In this document: positions 43,535 to 52,688 of the stretch, piece by piece
Layout of the letters: each line of letters opens with the position of its first letter
Numbering within the stretch: position 1 is the stretch's first letter
NCBI GenBank assembly: GCA_947627695.1
Contig: CANQXF010000003.1
Location: forward strand, 62,001-126,000
Reading direction: 5' to 3'
Source of the DNA: an uncultured Ruminiclostridium sp.
GTDB taxonomy: Bacteria > Bacillota > Clostridia > Oscillospirales > Ruminococcaceae
DNA length: 64,000 bases
The notes under the pieces: generated by a model
What the model was told of the DNA's origin: nothing
The model's database searches: none
The model's input: the letters and a program-made list of their open reading frames with translations, nothing else
Position numbers and translations under genes: made by a program

Positions 43535-44944
43535 TTAAAAGTTAAAATACAGGAACGGATTGTATGTTGCGTTTGCAAGATATGCTGTGGAGAAAACCAA
43601 AATTGCAAATTTCGCAATAGGAGTAGAATAATTTATTACCACAGGGATTTTCGTTTTCGCCCATTCTATGAGCTTTTTGAAAGCGTCTGTGCAGGCAAAT
43701 GCCGCAACGACAAGCATAACTGCATAATTCTTAAGCAGATACAATCCCTGATCGTCAAATAAAATTCCCGTTCCGCCAAACATAGAGCCCATATATCCGA
43801 AAGCGGTAGGCAGGTTTGCGGTGTCAAACAATACCCAGCCTAAAACGACCAACAACATTGTATAAAGCCATGAGAAAAATGACGGTATTCTGTCAAGTAT
43901 TTTTCCAAGAAATAGTTTTTCAAGTATTATTACAACTCCGTACAAAACGCCCCACAAAATAAAATTCCAGCTTGCGCCATGCCATATACCCGTAAGCAGC
44001 CAGACAACGGCAAGGTTAAAAACTGTTCTTTTCATACCCTTGCGGCTGCCGCCGAGAGGGAAGTAAACATAACTTTTGAACCATGCGCCCAATGTTATAT
44101 GCCACCTGCGCCAAAACTCGCTGATACTTTTTGATTGATACGGATAGTTGAAGTTCTGCGGGAAATTAAATCCCATCATCTTTCCTAACCCGATAGCCAT
44201 ATCCGAATAGCCTGAAAAATCAAAATATATCTGGAACGTATACGCAATTATTCCGATCCAGGCGGTCAGTACGGACAATTCTCCTGTTTCAAACCCTTTG
44301 ACGGTCGTCCATAACATTCCGATATTGTTTGCTATAAGTACCTTTTTTCCAAGTCCTGTAATAAATTTGATTATGCCTTCATATAAGCAGTCTAAATTTA
44401 TCGTTCTGTCGTCCAGCTCAGCCGCAATATCGTCATATCTCACAATAGGACCTGCCACTATCTGAGGGAACAACGTCACAAATGCGGCAAATGAAATAGG
44501 ATTTTTCTGGACCTTTATTTTTCTCATATACATATCTATAGTATAAGACATTGACTGAAAAGTAAAAAAACTGATACCTATCGGTAGGGGAAGAATGTGC
44601 TGAGGGTCATAGAAGGTTGTACCAAATACAGCATCTATATTTTCCAATACAAAGCCGCCATATTTAAACACTCCCAAAAGTCCTAGATTCATCACCAGTG
44701 AAACTATAAGGCAAAGCCTTCTGACAGCATTTTTATCGTCAAATTTGTAAATAAGAAGTCCCGCTGTATAGTCGATAAGCGTAGATGCGATCATAACAAG
44801 CACATAAAGCGGCTCGCCCCATGCGTAAAAGATAAGTCCGCTTATCAGTATGAACAGATTTTTTAACTGCTTTGGCGCAATATAATAAACTATAAGCACT
44901 ATCGGCAGAAATATAAACATAAATGTAAGACTGGAAAATACCAT
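43535..44944 (-). CDS. MBOAT family O-acyltransferase (AlgI-like)
   Basis: This 469-residue integral membrane protein with about ten to twelve helices moves acyl groups, usually acetyl, across the membrane for polysaccharide O-acetylation. It has the AlgI opening MVFSSLTFMFIFLPIVL, PIGISFFTFQSMSYTIDMY, FDFSGYSDMAIGLG, the block FWRRWHITLGAWFKSYVYFP and the catalytic histidine in TGIWHGASWNF. It is the first gene of a two-gene operon with the DHHW protein and has its own strong promoter. Confidence 0.94.
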   Translation of the reverse strand: MVFSSLTFMFIFLPIVLIVYYIAPKQLKNLFILISGLIFYAWGEPLYVLVMIASTLIDYTAGLLIYKFDDKNAVRRLCLIVSLVMNLGLLGVFKYGGFVLENIDAVFGTTFYDPQHILPLPIGISFFTFQSMSYTIDMYMRKIKVQKNPISFAAFVTLFPQIVAGPIVRYDDIAAELDDRTINLDCLYEGIIKFITGLGKKVLIANNIGMLWTTVKGFETGELSVLTAWIGIIAYTFQIYFDFSGYSDMAIGLGKMMGFNFPQNFNYPYQSKSISEFWRRWHITLGAWFKSYVYFPLGGSRKGMKRTVFNLAVVWLLTGIWHGASWNFILWGVLYGVVIILEKLFLGKILDRIPSFFSWLYTMLLVVLGWVLFDTANLPTAFGYMGSMFGGTGILFDDQGLYLLKNYAVMLVVAAFACTDAFKKLIEWAKTKIPVVINYSTPIAKFAILVFSTAYLANATYNPFLYFNF

Positions 44945-44981
44945 TGAAATAACCTTCCAAATTTAAAATTACATTACGAAA

Positions 44982-45010
44982 ATTATAGCAAAAAATGTTA
45001 TTTAAGTCAA
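44982..45010 (-). promoter_or_regulatory. Strong predicted sigma-A promoter of the MBOAT-DHHW operon
   Basis: On the minus strand TTGACT (45005-45010), 17 bases, TATAAT (44982-44987), about 40 bases before the MBOAT ATG. Confidence 0.75.
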
Positions 45011-45032
45011 TTACAAAACGGTAACAATTTCC

Positions 45033-45620
45033 TTACATAATTTTTTTAACGGCATTTTCATATTCTTCTTCGGTGAACATTGCGTTCAAAACTTCAATAA
45101 TAGCTGTCACAGAAAGAGTTGACGGCAAAGAAAGCTCTCTGAGCAGCTTTTGCCTTTTTATATCAGAATTGTCTTGTCCTATAAATCCGTCGTCAAACAG
45201 CCTTGCCCTTGTAAATGTGTCAGCGTATTTTTTTTCTGTTTCACTGACGCATATTCCCATTTTTTCAAATGCATCGATAAGAATTTTAGTTGACATTCCC
45301 TCAACACCCAGCTTGCCTTCTTTTGAGGGAATAGCTTTGCGTTTTTCTTTGCCCATTATTTCGGGGATGTAGATATTTGTTATTTTGCCTTTAGGAGTGC
45401 AGCCTTTGATATAATTTCTGATTTTAAAGCCTGCGCTGTCGCTGTCTGTCAGAATAATCACTCCGTCTTTTTCTGCTAACTCCTTTATCAACTCCATTTT
45501 TTCCTTATCCTTAAAGATCGAAAAGCCGTCTGTTGTTATGATCAGAGAATCTATTATCGATGAAAGTTTTATTTTATCATATTTTCCTTCAACAATTACC
45601 GCTTGTTTCAGATGTAGCAT
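45033..45620 (-). CDS. TOPRIM/DUF4093 protein, RNase M5-like
   Basis: This 195-residue protein has a TOPRIM domain (QAVIVEGKYDKIKLSSII, VIILTDSDSAGFKIRNYI) followed by a DUF4093-type C terminus, as in ribonuclease M5 (RnmV), which matures 5S rRNA in Firmicutes. Acidic metal residues are E in VEGKYD and D in DSDSAG. I chose the ATG at 45620 because AAAGGACAG is just upstream; a longer frame starting at 45704 overlaps holA by 64 bases and has a basic, unconserved extension. It follows holA by only 20 bases. Confidence 0.8.
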   Translation of the reverse strand: MLHLKQAVIVEGKYDKIKLSSIIDSLIITTDGFSIFKDKEKMELIKELAEKDGVIILTDSDSAGFKIRNYIKGCTPKGKITNIYIPEIMGKEKRKAIPSKEGKLGVEGMSTKILIDAFEKMGICVSETEKKYADTFTRARLFDDGFIGQDNSDIKRQKLLRELSLPSTLSVTAIIEVLNAMFTEEEYENAVKKIM

Positions 45621-45640
45621 TTTCTGTCCTTTCTGATATT

Positions 45641-46666
45641 TTATAACAATTTCAATAGGACTTCCTCCATAAGGAGCTTTTCGTTTACGTTTCTTGATTT
45701 GCACTTTGTATCTGCTTCAAAAATTATTTCAATGGCGTTTCTTATATCATCTAAATCCATTTTTGCAGATTCGTTGTATTTTTTTGAAACGATAAAGGCT
45801 CTTTTTTTGTTATAACCGAATTCCTCGACTACCTGCTGAGGTATTATTCCTTTTTCTTTTGCTGTTTTTACATAATAATAGTCAGCATAAGCGTCGCCGA
45901 GGGATGATAGAATTTGTACTGCTTTAGCTCTTTGTTCAAATAATTCTCCTAAAATTGTAAATGCCTTATTTTTATTTTTTGAAATTATCGCATCAGACAG
46001 CGTGTATACCTTTGTTTCAAGCTGTTTTGCAACTGTTCGATCTACAATTTCCCTTGTTATCTCCTGACCTTCATCAACATAGTTGCAAAGCTTGGCGGTT
46101 TCCGTTGACGCCATAGTCATATCGCAAGCGGTTATTTCGGCTAAATATTCAGCGGTCGTTCTTGAAATGACACGTTTCTGCTTAGCGACCTTTTTGCAGA
46201 TCAGTTCTCCTATCTTCATTTGATTGAGAGGAGTAAATTCACATACGCAGGCGTTTTCCTTAATAGCCTCAAATATCTTTTTTACTTTTTCCGACCTTAA
46301 TGAGAAAGTGCAATTTGTCAGATAAAAAATAAGTATTGTTGTATCCGGAACATTTTGAATGATTTCTTTAAACGGTTCAATGTCAGAGTCGGTTACCTTT
46401 TCGATATTGAAGTCGTTTATCATAATCACCTTATGCTCAGCGAAAAAGGGAACAGCCTGAATTTGCTCTGACAGTACCGATAAATCGGGATTGCCACTCA
46501 TTTCCAAAAGATTTATATCGATTGGTTGCTCACCCAGGACTTTTATTTTTATTTTTTCGGTATACATTTTTGTTAAAAATGCTTCTTCTCCGTAAAAAAA
46601 ATATACCGGGTAAAATACGCCTTTTTTTATATCGGCGCTTAATTTGGTTTCAGTAATAACAGGCAT
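45641..46666 (-). CDS. holA: DNA polymerase III subunit delta
   Basis: This 341-residue clamp-loader subunit has the HolA layout: a diverged AAA+ N-terminal part (YPVYFFYGEEAFLTKMYTE, DTTILIFYLTNC), a middle domain (SRTTAEYLAEITACDMTM) and a C-terminal helical collar (VYTLSDAIISKNKNKAFTIL). It opens the beta clamp during replication. AGGAGAAA precedes the ATG. It lies between comEC-like and RNase M5-like genes, an order common in Firmicutes. Confidence 0.92.
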   Translation of the reverse strand: MPVITETKLSADIKKGVFYPVYFFYGEEAFLTKMYTEKIKIKVLGEQPIDINLLEMSGNPDLSVLSEQIQAVPFFAEHKVIMINDFNIEKVTDSDIEPFKEIIQNVPDTTILIFYLTNCTFSLRSEKVKKIFEAIKENACVCEFTPLNQMKIGELICKKVAKQKRVISRTTAEYLAEITACDMTMASTETAKLCNYVDEGQEITREIVDRTVAKQLETKVYTLSDAIISKNKNKAFTILGELFEQRAKAVQILSSLGDAYADYYYVKTAKEKGIIPQQVVEEFGYNKKRAFIVSKKYNESAKMDLDDIRNAIEIIFEADTKCKSRNVNEKLLMEEVLLKLL

Positions 46667-46676
46667 ATTTTCTCCT

Positions 46677-48689
46677 TTACCTATGCATATTTTGAAGTAT
46701 GGTTTTATTTACGTAATATTCTGCCGTATCATAATAAAGATTAACAAAATCGTAATTGTCGTCTATTCTTCTGTTTGAACAGAAAACCTTTCCCGAAAGC
46801 TCGGGGACTTTTTTCTTATAGCCGTAAATAACGCATATGCTGTCGTCTTTCGGCTCAGCGGCAGGCGAAACAGTCACTGATGTGCCTTCAAATGCTATCG
46901 TTCCGTATTTCTCCCCGAATGAAACGCTTATCTCATCTCCCACTGTATATGATCTGTCATCCTTTTCGGGAGGAGAAAAGACCTGACAAGGTATTTCTTC
47001 AAAGGCTTTTATATTATTGTGCGTGCTGTCTATTATTTTAATTACCGATAATTTGTCCCAAAAGCTGTTTTGAAAATATTCTGTAATATAATTCAGAATA
47101 TCATTTGAATCATCGCTGGCAATAACACATATTGCCGACTGCTTTTCAACAATAACGCAGGCGTCATCTCCATCTGAATACATAAGCAGCTTTGTTTTAT
47201 TCATATCAAGCCAATTTTCTGCGGTAACACAGCCCACAATAGCACAAAACGATATTCCTATCGCCATTGACGTTCTTTGAGGACTTTTGAATATCAAATA
47301 GACGGCAATTATAAAAATTACAGAAAAGGCGAATATCATTCCCAGAAAATCATAATGTAAGCTGATATAGCTGTATTTAAAGCCGCCGAACAGATTTATA
47401 GCCGCTATCATTACCTTTGCGCACAAACCCGCAACGAACATCAATCCGTATCCCACGCCGCCTGTTATTGCAAAAAGCGTAAGGCATACAAGTGCAGGGA
47501 AAAACAAGGGATAAAGGAGCATATTCATAACAATGCCTAAAGTAGAAAATCCGCCAAAGAACAAGCAGCTCAGCGGAAAAGTACACAAAGTTGCACACAC
47601 CGAACCGATAAGCGCTGTCTTAAAGGGCTTAAACGAATTAGAGCACAGTCTTTTACAGAAAAACGGAGATAAAACTCCTATTCCGAAAGTGCCTGCCAAT
47701 GACAAAAGCAAACCTGTATCAAGACAGGAATAAGGCTGGAACAGTGTTATTGCAAGAACTGCTATCCCCATAGAGTTGAGCGTGCTTCCTTTTCTCATAA
47801 AAAGCTCAGAGCCGTAAAACACAATAAGCATTATTCCCGCCCTTATAACGGAAACTGACATTCTGAAAAACAGCATAAACATAAAAATCAGAACAGAAAG
47901 CGCTGCAAATCTGAAAAATCTGTGTTTTCTCAGAGGAGTGACGGCTATAATAAGCATTAAGATATGAGAAATTATTGTAAGGTGCATACCTGAAACTGCT
48001 GTAAAATGACTTATCCCCGCACGTTTTATATTGCTCGACAATTTATCTGACAAGCCTGATTTGTCTCCGAGGAACAACGCTTTAAGCAAGTCTCCTTCTT
48101 CGCCTGGGAGCATAGTCTTTATCCTTGTTCCTATGTAGTCGCTGTAATTTATTATATAAGACTTGAGGTTAAACGAATCATCCGGCGTGATTTCACTTCC
48201 CGAAGAAGAGGTTGCCTTTAAAAATATTCCTTTGGTTTTATAATAGCTTTCTTCTGCAAATTCTGTGTTGTCAGTCAGCTTTGACAGCTTTCCGCTGAAA
48301 CTTATATGATCTCCGACCGCACACTGTGTATCTGATGAAAATAGAGTGACAGATGTGTTAACTCCGTCTATATTTGTATCAATTATATATGATGCGGTAT
48401 CATTTGAATAACGGCGCACTTCTGATACAACGCCTGTTATTTCAACCGTTTTTCCGTCATTGGCAACTATGGGCTCATACACCAGTACGGTATATATTCC
48501 GTATACAGCCATTGCAGCGGAAGCGGTAAAAAGCATTATTGCAAACTTATTCTTCTTAAAAAATACAAGTGCAAGCGAAACAGCGAAAATAAGTCCTGAT
48601 AAACAAAAAATAATCAGGGAATTAAAAATTGTAGCACAAATAAGACCAGCAAGGTATGAAAAACCTATTAAGCCTAATTTGTGCTTCAT
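46677..48689 (-). CDS. comEC: ComEC/Rec2-type membrane channel protein, lactamase domain degenerate
   Basis: The 670-residue protein has an N-terminal DUF4131-like part with an OB-type segment (about 80-160), a Competence domain with many helices (FTAVSGMHLTIISHILMLI, MSVSVIRAGIMLI) and a C-terminal region of about 180 residues in place of the metallo-beta-lactamase domain. The zinc motif HxHxDH of that domain is not present. ComEC forms the DNA channel in natural competence; here nucleolytic function looks lost, so either DNA uptake works without it or the gene has another role. It starts the run comEC-holA-rnmV. Confidence 0.87.
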   Translation of the reverse strand: MKHKLGLIGFSYLAGLICATIFNSLIIFCLSGLIFAVSLALVFFKKNKFAIMLFTASAAMAVYGIYTVLVYEPIVANDGKTVEITGVVSEVRRYSNDTASYIIDTNIDGVNTSVTLFSSDTQCAVGDHISFSGKLSKLTDNTEFAEESYYKTKGIFLKATSSSGSEITPDDSFNLKSYIINYSDYIGTRIKTMLPGEEGDLLKALFLGDKSGLSDKLSSNIKRAGISHFTAVSGMHLTIISHILMLIIAVTPLRKHRFFRFAALSVLIFMFMLFFRMSVSVIRAGIMLIVFYGSELFMRKGSTLNSMGIAVLAITLFQPYSCLDTGLLLSLAGTFGIGVLSPFFCKRLCSNSFKPFKTALIGSVCATLCTFPLSCLFFGGFSTLGIVMNMLLYPLFFPALVCLTLFAITGGVGYGLMFVAGLCAKVMIAAINLFGGFKYSYISLHYDFLGMIFAFSVIFIIAVYLIFKSPQRTSMAIGISFCAIVGCVTAENWLDMNKTKLLMYSDGDDACVIVEKQSAICVIASDDSNDILNYITEYFQNSFWDKLSVIKIIDSTHNNIKAFEEIPCQVFSPPEKDDRSYTVGDEISVSFGEKYGTIAFEGTSVTVSPAAEPKDDSICVIYGYKKKVPELSGKVFCSNRRIDDNYDFVNLYYDTAEYYVNKTILQNMHR

Positions 48690-48751
48690 AATTTCAATAT
48701 GCTTTTAAGGGAAAAGCATTTCTCCTTTCAGCTTTTATATATGTTCGGTTT

Positions 48752-49093
48752 TCAGCAGAGCTTTGTATTCAGCTTTTCGCCGCCTAAAAGGTGAAAATGC
48801 AGATGTCTTACAGTCTGACCGCCGTCCTCACCTACATTTGTCACTATTCTGAATCCGTTTTCCAGTTTTAATTCCTCGGCCAATTTTGCCGCAACAGTGA
48901 ATATTTTGGAAACGACAGCAGAATTGCTTTCGTTTAATTTATCTGCTCCGTCAATATGTGTCTTTGGAATTATCAGAATGTGAACTGGCGCCATAGGGCT
49001 TATGTCTTTAAATGCCAGAATTTCATCATCTTCATACACTTTTGACGAAGGGATATCCCCATTGATTATTTTACAAAAAAGACAATTTTCCAT
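48752..49093 (-). CDS. HIT family nucleotide-binding protein (HinT-like)
   Basis: The 113-residue protein has the histidine triad HLHFHLLGG (H97, H99, H101; H99 catalytic), an N-terminal CLFCKIINGDIPS with zinc-type cysteines C4 and C7, and DISPMAPVHILIIPKTHI. HinT proteins hydrolyse adenosine phosphoramidates, including aminoacyl-adenylates. It lies directly downstream of alaS on the same strand. Confidence 0.95.
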   Translation of the reverse strand: MENCLFCKIINGDIPSSKVYEDDEILAFKDISPMAPVHILIIPKTHIDGADKLNESNSAVVSKIFTVAAKLAEELKLENGFRIVTNVGEDGGQTVRHLHFHLLGGEKLNTKLC

Positions 49094-49112
49094 TTTATGC
49101 TCCTTACTTATA

Positions 49113-51740
49113 TTAATTTTTCAGCATTTCTTCTGCTATTGCTTTGACCGACATAAGCGCCTCGTCTATTTTGGTAGTATCGCCTATGCCTGACATTGCC
49201 ATATCAGGTTTTCCACCGCCTTTAGCGCCCGTTATTTCCGCAACCTTGCGAACTATCTGACCTGCGTTTGCGCCTTTATCAACTGCCTCTTTGCTGCAGC
49301 AGCAGACAAAGTTGCCCTTTCCTTCAGCCACTCCCGCAAGAACAGCAATAAAGCTGCCTTCCTTGCTCTTTATCTGATCTGCCGCTTTTTTAAGATTTTC
49401 GCCTGATGTACCTGTAAGCATTGCAGTGATTATCTTGATACCGTTGACCTCTTCGGGATTATCATACAGACCTTTAAGCTGAGAGGCAGAAATCTGCTCG
49501 TTTAAGCGGTCGTTTTCCTTTTTCAAATCGTGTACTTCGGTCTGCAAGGCCTCACAACGGCTTATAATTGCGCTTTCGCTTGATACCCTGATAGTAGATG
49601 CAATTTTGCCCACCGTATAATTCAACGCGTTAAACGCAGAGATAACTTCAAGACCTGTTATTGCTTCTATACGTCTTACTCCGCTGGCAACGGAGGTTTC
49701 AGTTACAATTTTGAACAGACCTGCCTGAGCAGTATTAGTAAGATGTGTACCTCCGCAGAATTCGGTTGAAAATCCGGGGACGGTAACCACTCTTACGATC
49801 TTGCCGTATTTTTCTCCGAACAAAGCCATTGCACCTCTCTTTTGCGCTTCTTCAATAGGAAGCTCTTCGGTAGTAACAGGTGTAGCTTTAAGTATTTCTT
49901 CATTTACGATTTTTTCAACTTCTGTGATCTCTTCGGGAGTCATTGCACTGAAGTGTGAAAAGTCAAATCTGCACTTATATGGGTCAACATACGAACCTGA
50001 CTGGTGAACGTGATCGCCAAGTACACGGCGCAACGCGGCCTGGAGCAGGTGAGCGCAGGTGTGGTTTCTTGCAGTCGCCATACGAAGGTTTTCATCTACC
50101 CGTGCGGTCACATTATCATTTGCATAGAATGAGCCGTTTTCTACACGACATTCACATACAAACTGACCGCCGCCAAGCTTCTTTGTATCCAGAACAGCTA
50201 GTACATTGTCACCGTTTATAATAGTACCTTTATCTCCGACCTGTCCGCCGCTTTCAGCATAGAAGGGAGTAGTTTCTATTAAAACTACGACCTCATCTCC
50301 TTCAGAACAGCTTTCAACAGTCTGACCGTCTTTCAGGATAACCTTAAGCTGGGTATCGCAGGATAGCTTCTCATAACCAACAAATTTCGTGGAATAACCG
50401 TTGAACGAATCAAGCGACGCCTCGTCCCAGCCGCCTTTGAAGGATTGATTTGAACGGGCAGTGGTACGCTGCTTATCCATAAGCTCAAAAAACCTCTTTT
50501 CGTCCAGCTTGAGATTTTTTTCTGCCAGTATCTCTTTTGTAAGGTCGAGAGGGAAGCCGTAGGTGTCGTGGAGCTTGAAAACTTCTTCGCCGCTGAGGAT
50601 ACTGTTTGTTTCCATCTTGTCTATCAGGTCCTGCAAGATCTGAGTTCCTTTTTCAACAGTTTTGTTAAAGCTGTCCTCTTCAGTTTGCAGAACTTTTTTG
50701 ATATATTCACGTTTTTCAACCACTTCGGGGTATGCGGGCGCATTTTCATTTATAACGCTGTCAGCTACTTTATACAAAAAGCTCTCGCTCATTCCGAGCA
50801 GTCTTCCGTGACGGGCGGCTCTCCTAATAAGTCTTCTGAGAACATATCCTCTTCCTTCGTTAGAGGGCCTTACTCCGTCGCCGATAAGGAATGTGCTTGC
50901 TCTGACATGGTCGGTAATGACACGGATAGAAACGTCGTCTTTTTCATTTTCCTTATATTTTTTTCCTGTGATTTCGCAAATAGTCTTGATGATATTCTGA
51001 GCCGTATCCACCTCAAACATATTATCAACGCCCTGCATTACACAGGCCAGACGGTCAAGTCCCATACCTGTATCAATGTTTTTATTCGCAAGCATGGTGT
51101 AATTTCCGTTGCCGTCGTTGTCAAACTGAGTGAATACAAGGTTCCATATTTCAATTATGCGGTCGCATTCTCCCGCCTGTTCAAAGTCTATAAAAGGACC
51201 GTATTTTTCTCCTCTGTCAAAGTGTATTTCAGAGCAAGGACCGCATGGACCGCTGCCATGTTCCCAGAAATTATCCTTTTTACCCAGCTTAACTATTCTT
51301 TCTCTGGGAACGCCTATCTCATTAGCCCATATATCGCCTGCCTCGTCGTCTTCTTCATATATGGTGACCCAAAGCCTGTCCTCAGGAATTTCAAGCACCT
51401 TTGTGAGATATTCCCAAGCCCACGCTGTCGCCTCATGCTTAAAATAATCACCGAAAGAGAAGTTGCCCAGCATTTCAAAATATGTTCCGTGGCGCGCAGT
51501 TTTGCCCACGTTTTCTATATCGGGAGTGCGTATGCATTTCTGGCAGGTGGTCACTCTTTTGCAGGGAGGAGTTTCAACGCCCTGAAAGTATTTTTTCAAA
51601 GGCGTCATTCCCGCATTGATAAGAAGAACAGAGTTATCGCCCTGTGGAACAAGAGGAGCAGAATCCATTCTCAGATGTCCCTTACTTTCAAAAAATTTAA
51701 GGTAGCTTTCTCTTAAATCATTAAGGCTTGTCCACTTCAT
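49113..51740 (-). CDS. alaS: Alanyl-tRNA synthetase
   Basis: This 875-residue class II synthetase is complete: catalytic core with RESYLKFFESKGH, GNFSFGDYFK, GSGPCGPCSEIHFDRG and GMGLDRLA; editing domain with HTCAHLLQAAL and CGGTH zinc residues; and a C-terminal DHHA1-type domain (AGVAEGKGNFVCCCS, GAKGGGKPDMA). It charges tRNA-Ala and clears mischarged Ser and Gly. No T-box leader was recognised: only 28 bases separate it from the upstream gene. Confidence 0.98.
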   Translation of the reverse strand: MKWTSLNDLRESYLKFFESKGHLRMDSAPLVPQGDNSVLLINAGMTPLKKYFQGVETPPCKRVTTCQKCIRTPDIENVGKTARHGTYFEMLGNFSFGDYFKHEATAWAWEYLTKVLEIPEDRLWVTIYEEDDEAGDIWANEIGVPRERIVKLGKKDNFWEHGSGPCGPCSEIHFDRGEKYGPFIDFEQAGECDRIIEIWNLVFTQFDNDGNGNYTMLANKNIDTGMGLDRLACVMQGVDNMFEVDTAQNIIKTICEITGKKYKENEKDDVSIRVITDHVRASTFLIGDGVRPSNEGRGYVLRRLIRRAARHGRLLGMSESFLYKVADSVINENAPAYPEVVEKREYIKKVLQTEEDSFNKTVEKGTQILQDLIDKMETNSILSGEEVFKLHDTYGFPLDLTKEILAEKNLKLDEKRFFELMDKQRTTARSNQSFKGGWDEASLDSFNGYSTKFVGYEKLSCDTQLKVILKDGQTVESCSEGDEVVVLIETTPFYAESGGQVGDKGTIINGDNVLAVLDTKKLGGGQFVCECRVENGSFYANDNVTARVDENLRMATARNHTCAHLLQAALRRVLGDHVHQSGSYVDPYKCRFDFSHFSAMTPEEITEVEKIVNEEILKATPVTTEELPIEEAQKRGAMALFGEKYGKIVRVVTVPGFSTEFCGGTHLTNTAQAGLFKIVTETSVASGVRRIEAITGLEVISAFNALNYTVGKIASTIRVSSESAIISRCEALQTEVHDLKKENDRLNEQISASQLKGLYDNPEEVNGIKIITAMLTGTSGENLKKAADQIKSKEGSFIAVLAGVAEGKGNFVCCCSKEAVDKGANAGQIVRKVAEITGAKGGGKPDMAMSGIGDTTKIDEALMSVKAIAEEMLKN

Positions 51741-51768
51741 TTTATATACCTCTCATAATTTATTTTTA

Positions 51769-52668
51769 TCAGTTTAGCGTTTGAGCTTTATAATCGTCAG
51801 TCAGTTTTTTTAGAATTTGTGTAATTCTTGAGGAAGGACGCTCAAAAAAAGTATTGTCAACATATATTATTTTATTTTTTGTAACTGCATCTAACTGCGA
51901 CAATACTTCATTTTCCGCCAGATTTTCGGCAGTATATTTATCATTTATAATTATGTAATCAGGCTGATTTTCAGCAAGCTCATTTATATCATATTCATAC
52001 CCGGAAGAATTTTGTGCAATATTCGTCCCGAAATTTGATAAAACAGCGCTTTCGAACGTATCTCCACCCGCAACGGAAAGATTTTCAGTTATATATATGA
52101 ATTTACCTATATTTATTTTATCGGGATTGCTGAACTGCTCAGAGAAAGATGAATAAACTTCGTTTCCCTTATCTGCTCCCGTGAACATTCCTTCAAAAAT
52201 CAGTCCAACGGAAGAATATATGGACGAAAAACCTTCAAGCGTGGTAGGCGCAGGGATCATAACAGTAGTTATACCTGCTTGTTCCATTGTAAATAGGTCT
52301 TTGGACGCTATGGGAGAAGACGTGATCACCATATCGGGCATCATGTCGGTTATCCTGCTAATATCAGGATTTGCAGAACTGCCTACGTCTTCTGCCGCCA
52401 GAATATCTGCGGGATAGTCGCAGTAACTGCTTCTGGCGATTATTTTATCACCATATCCGACCTCATATATTATTTCGGCGATTGCGGGAGAAAGGCAGAC
52501 AACGCGTTCAGGCTGCTTTTTTACTTCTACACCGTTTATTGTGAAAGGATACGGCATAGGCTCCTCGGACTGTGTTGTTGTCACAGTGCCGATATTATCT
52601 CCGTTTCTGTTGCTGCACCCGCATAATGCGAGAGCAACGATAAGCAGTAGTACAAAAAATTTTTTCAT
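51769..52668 (-). CDS. ABC-type substrate-binding lipoprotein (BtuF/FhuD family)
   Basis: This 299-residue protein has a type II signal peptide with lipobox ALCGC and then the periplasmic-binding fold of the helical-backbone metal receptor family: PERVVCLSPAIAEIIYEVGY, DVGSSANPDISRITDMMPDMVI and NKIIYVDNTFFERPS. Such proteins bind cobalamin or siderophores. No permease or ATPase gene is next to it, so it either uses a distant transporter or has another sensing role. It lies between alaS and a DUF815 gene. Confidence 0.88.
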   Translation of the reverse strand: MKKFFVLLLIVALALCGCSNRNGDNIGTVTTTQSEEPMPYPFTINGVEVKKQPERVVCLSPAIAEIIYEVGYGDKIIARSSYCDYPADILAAEDVGSSANPDISRITDMMPDMVITSSPIASKDLFTMEQAGITTVMIPAPTTLEGFSSIYSSVGLIFEGMFTGADKGNEVYSSFSEQFSNPDKINIGKFIYITENLSVAGGDTFESAVLSNFGTNIAQNSSGYEYDINELAENQPDYIIINDKYTAENLAENEVLSQLDAVTKNKIIYVDNTFFERPSSRITQILKKLTDDYKAQTLN

Positions 52669-52688
52669 CTTATATTCTCTTTCAAAAA

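Noticed and set aside
50568-51716. 382-codon open frame on the plus strand
   Set aside because: It is antisense to alaS, has no recognisable domain and mirrors alaS codon structure.
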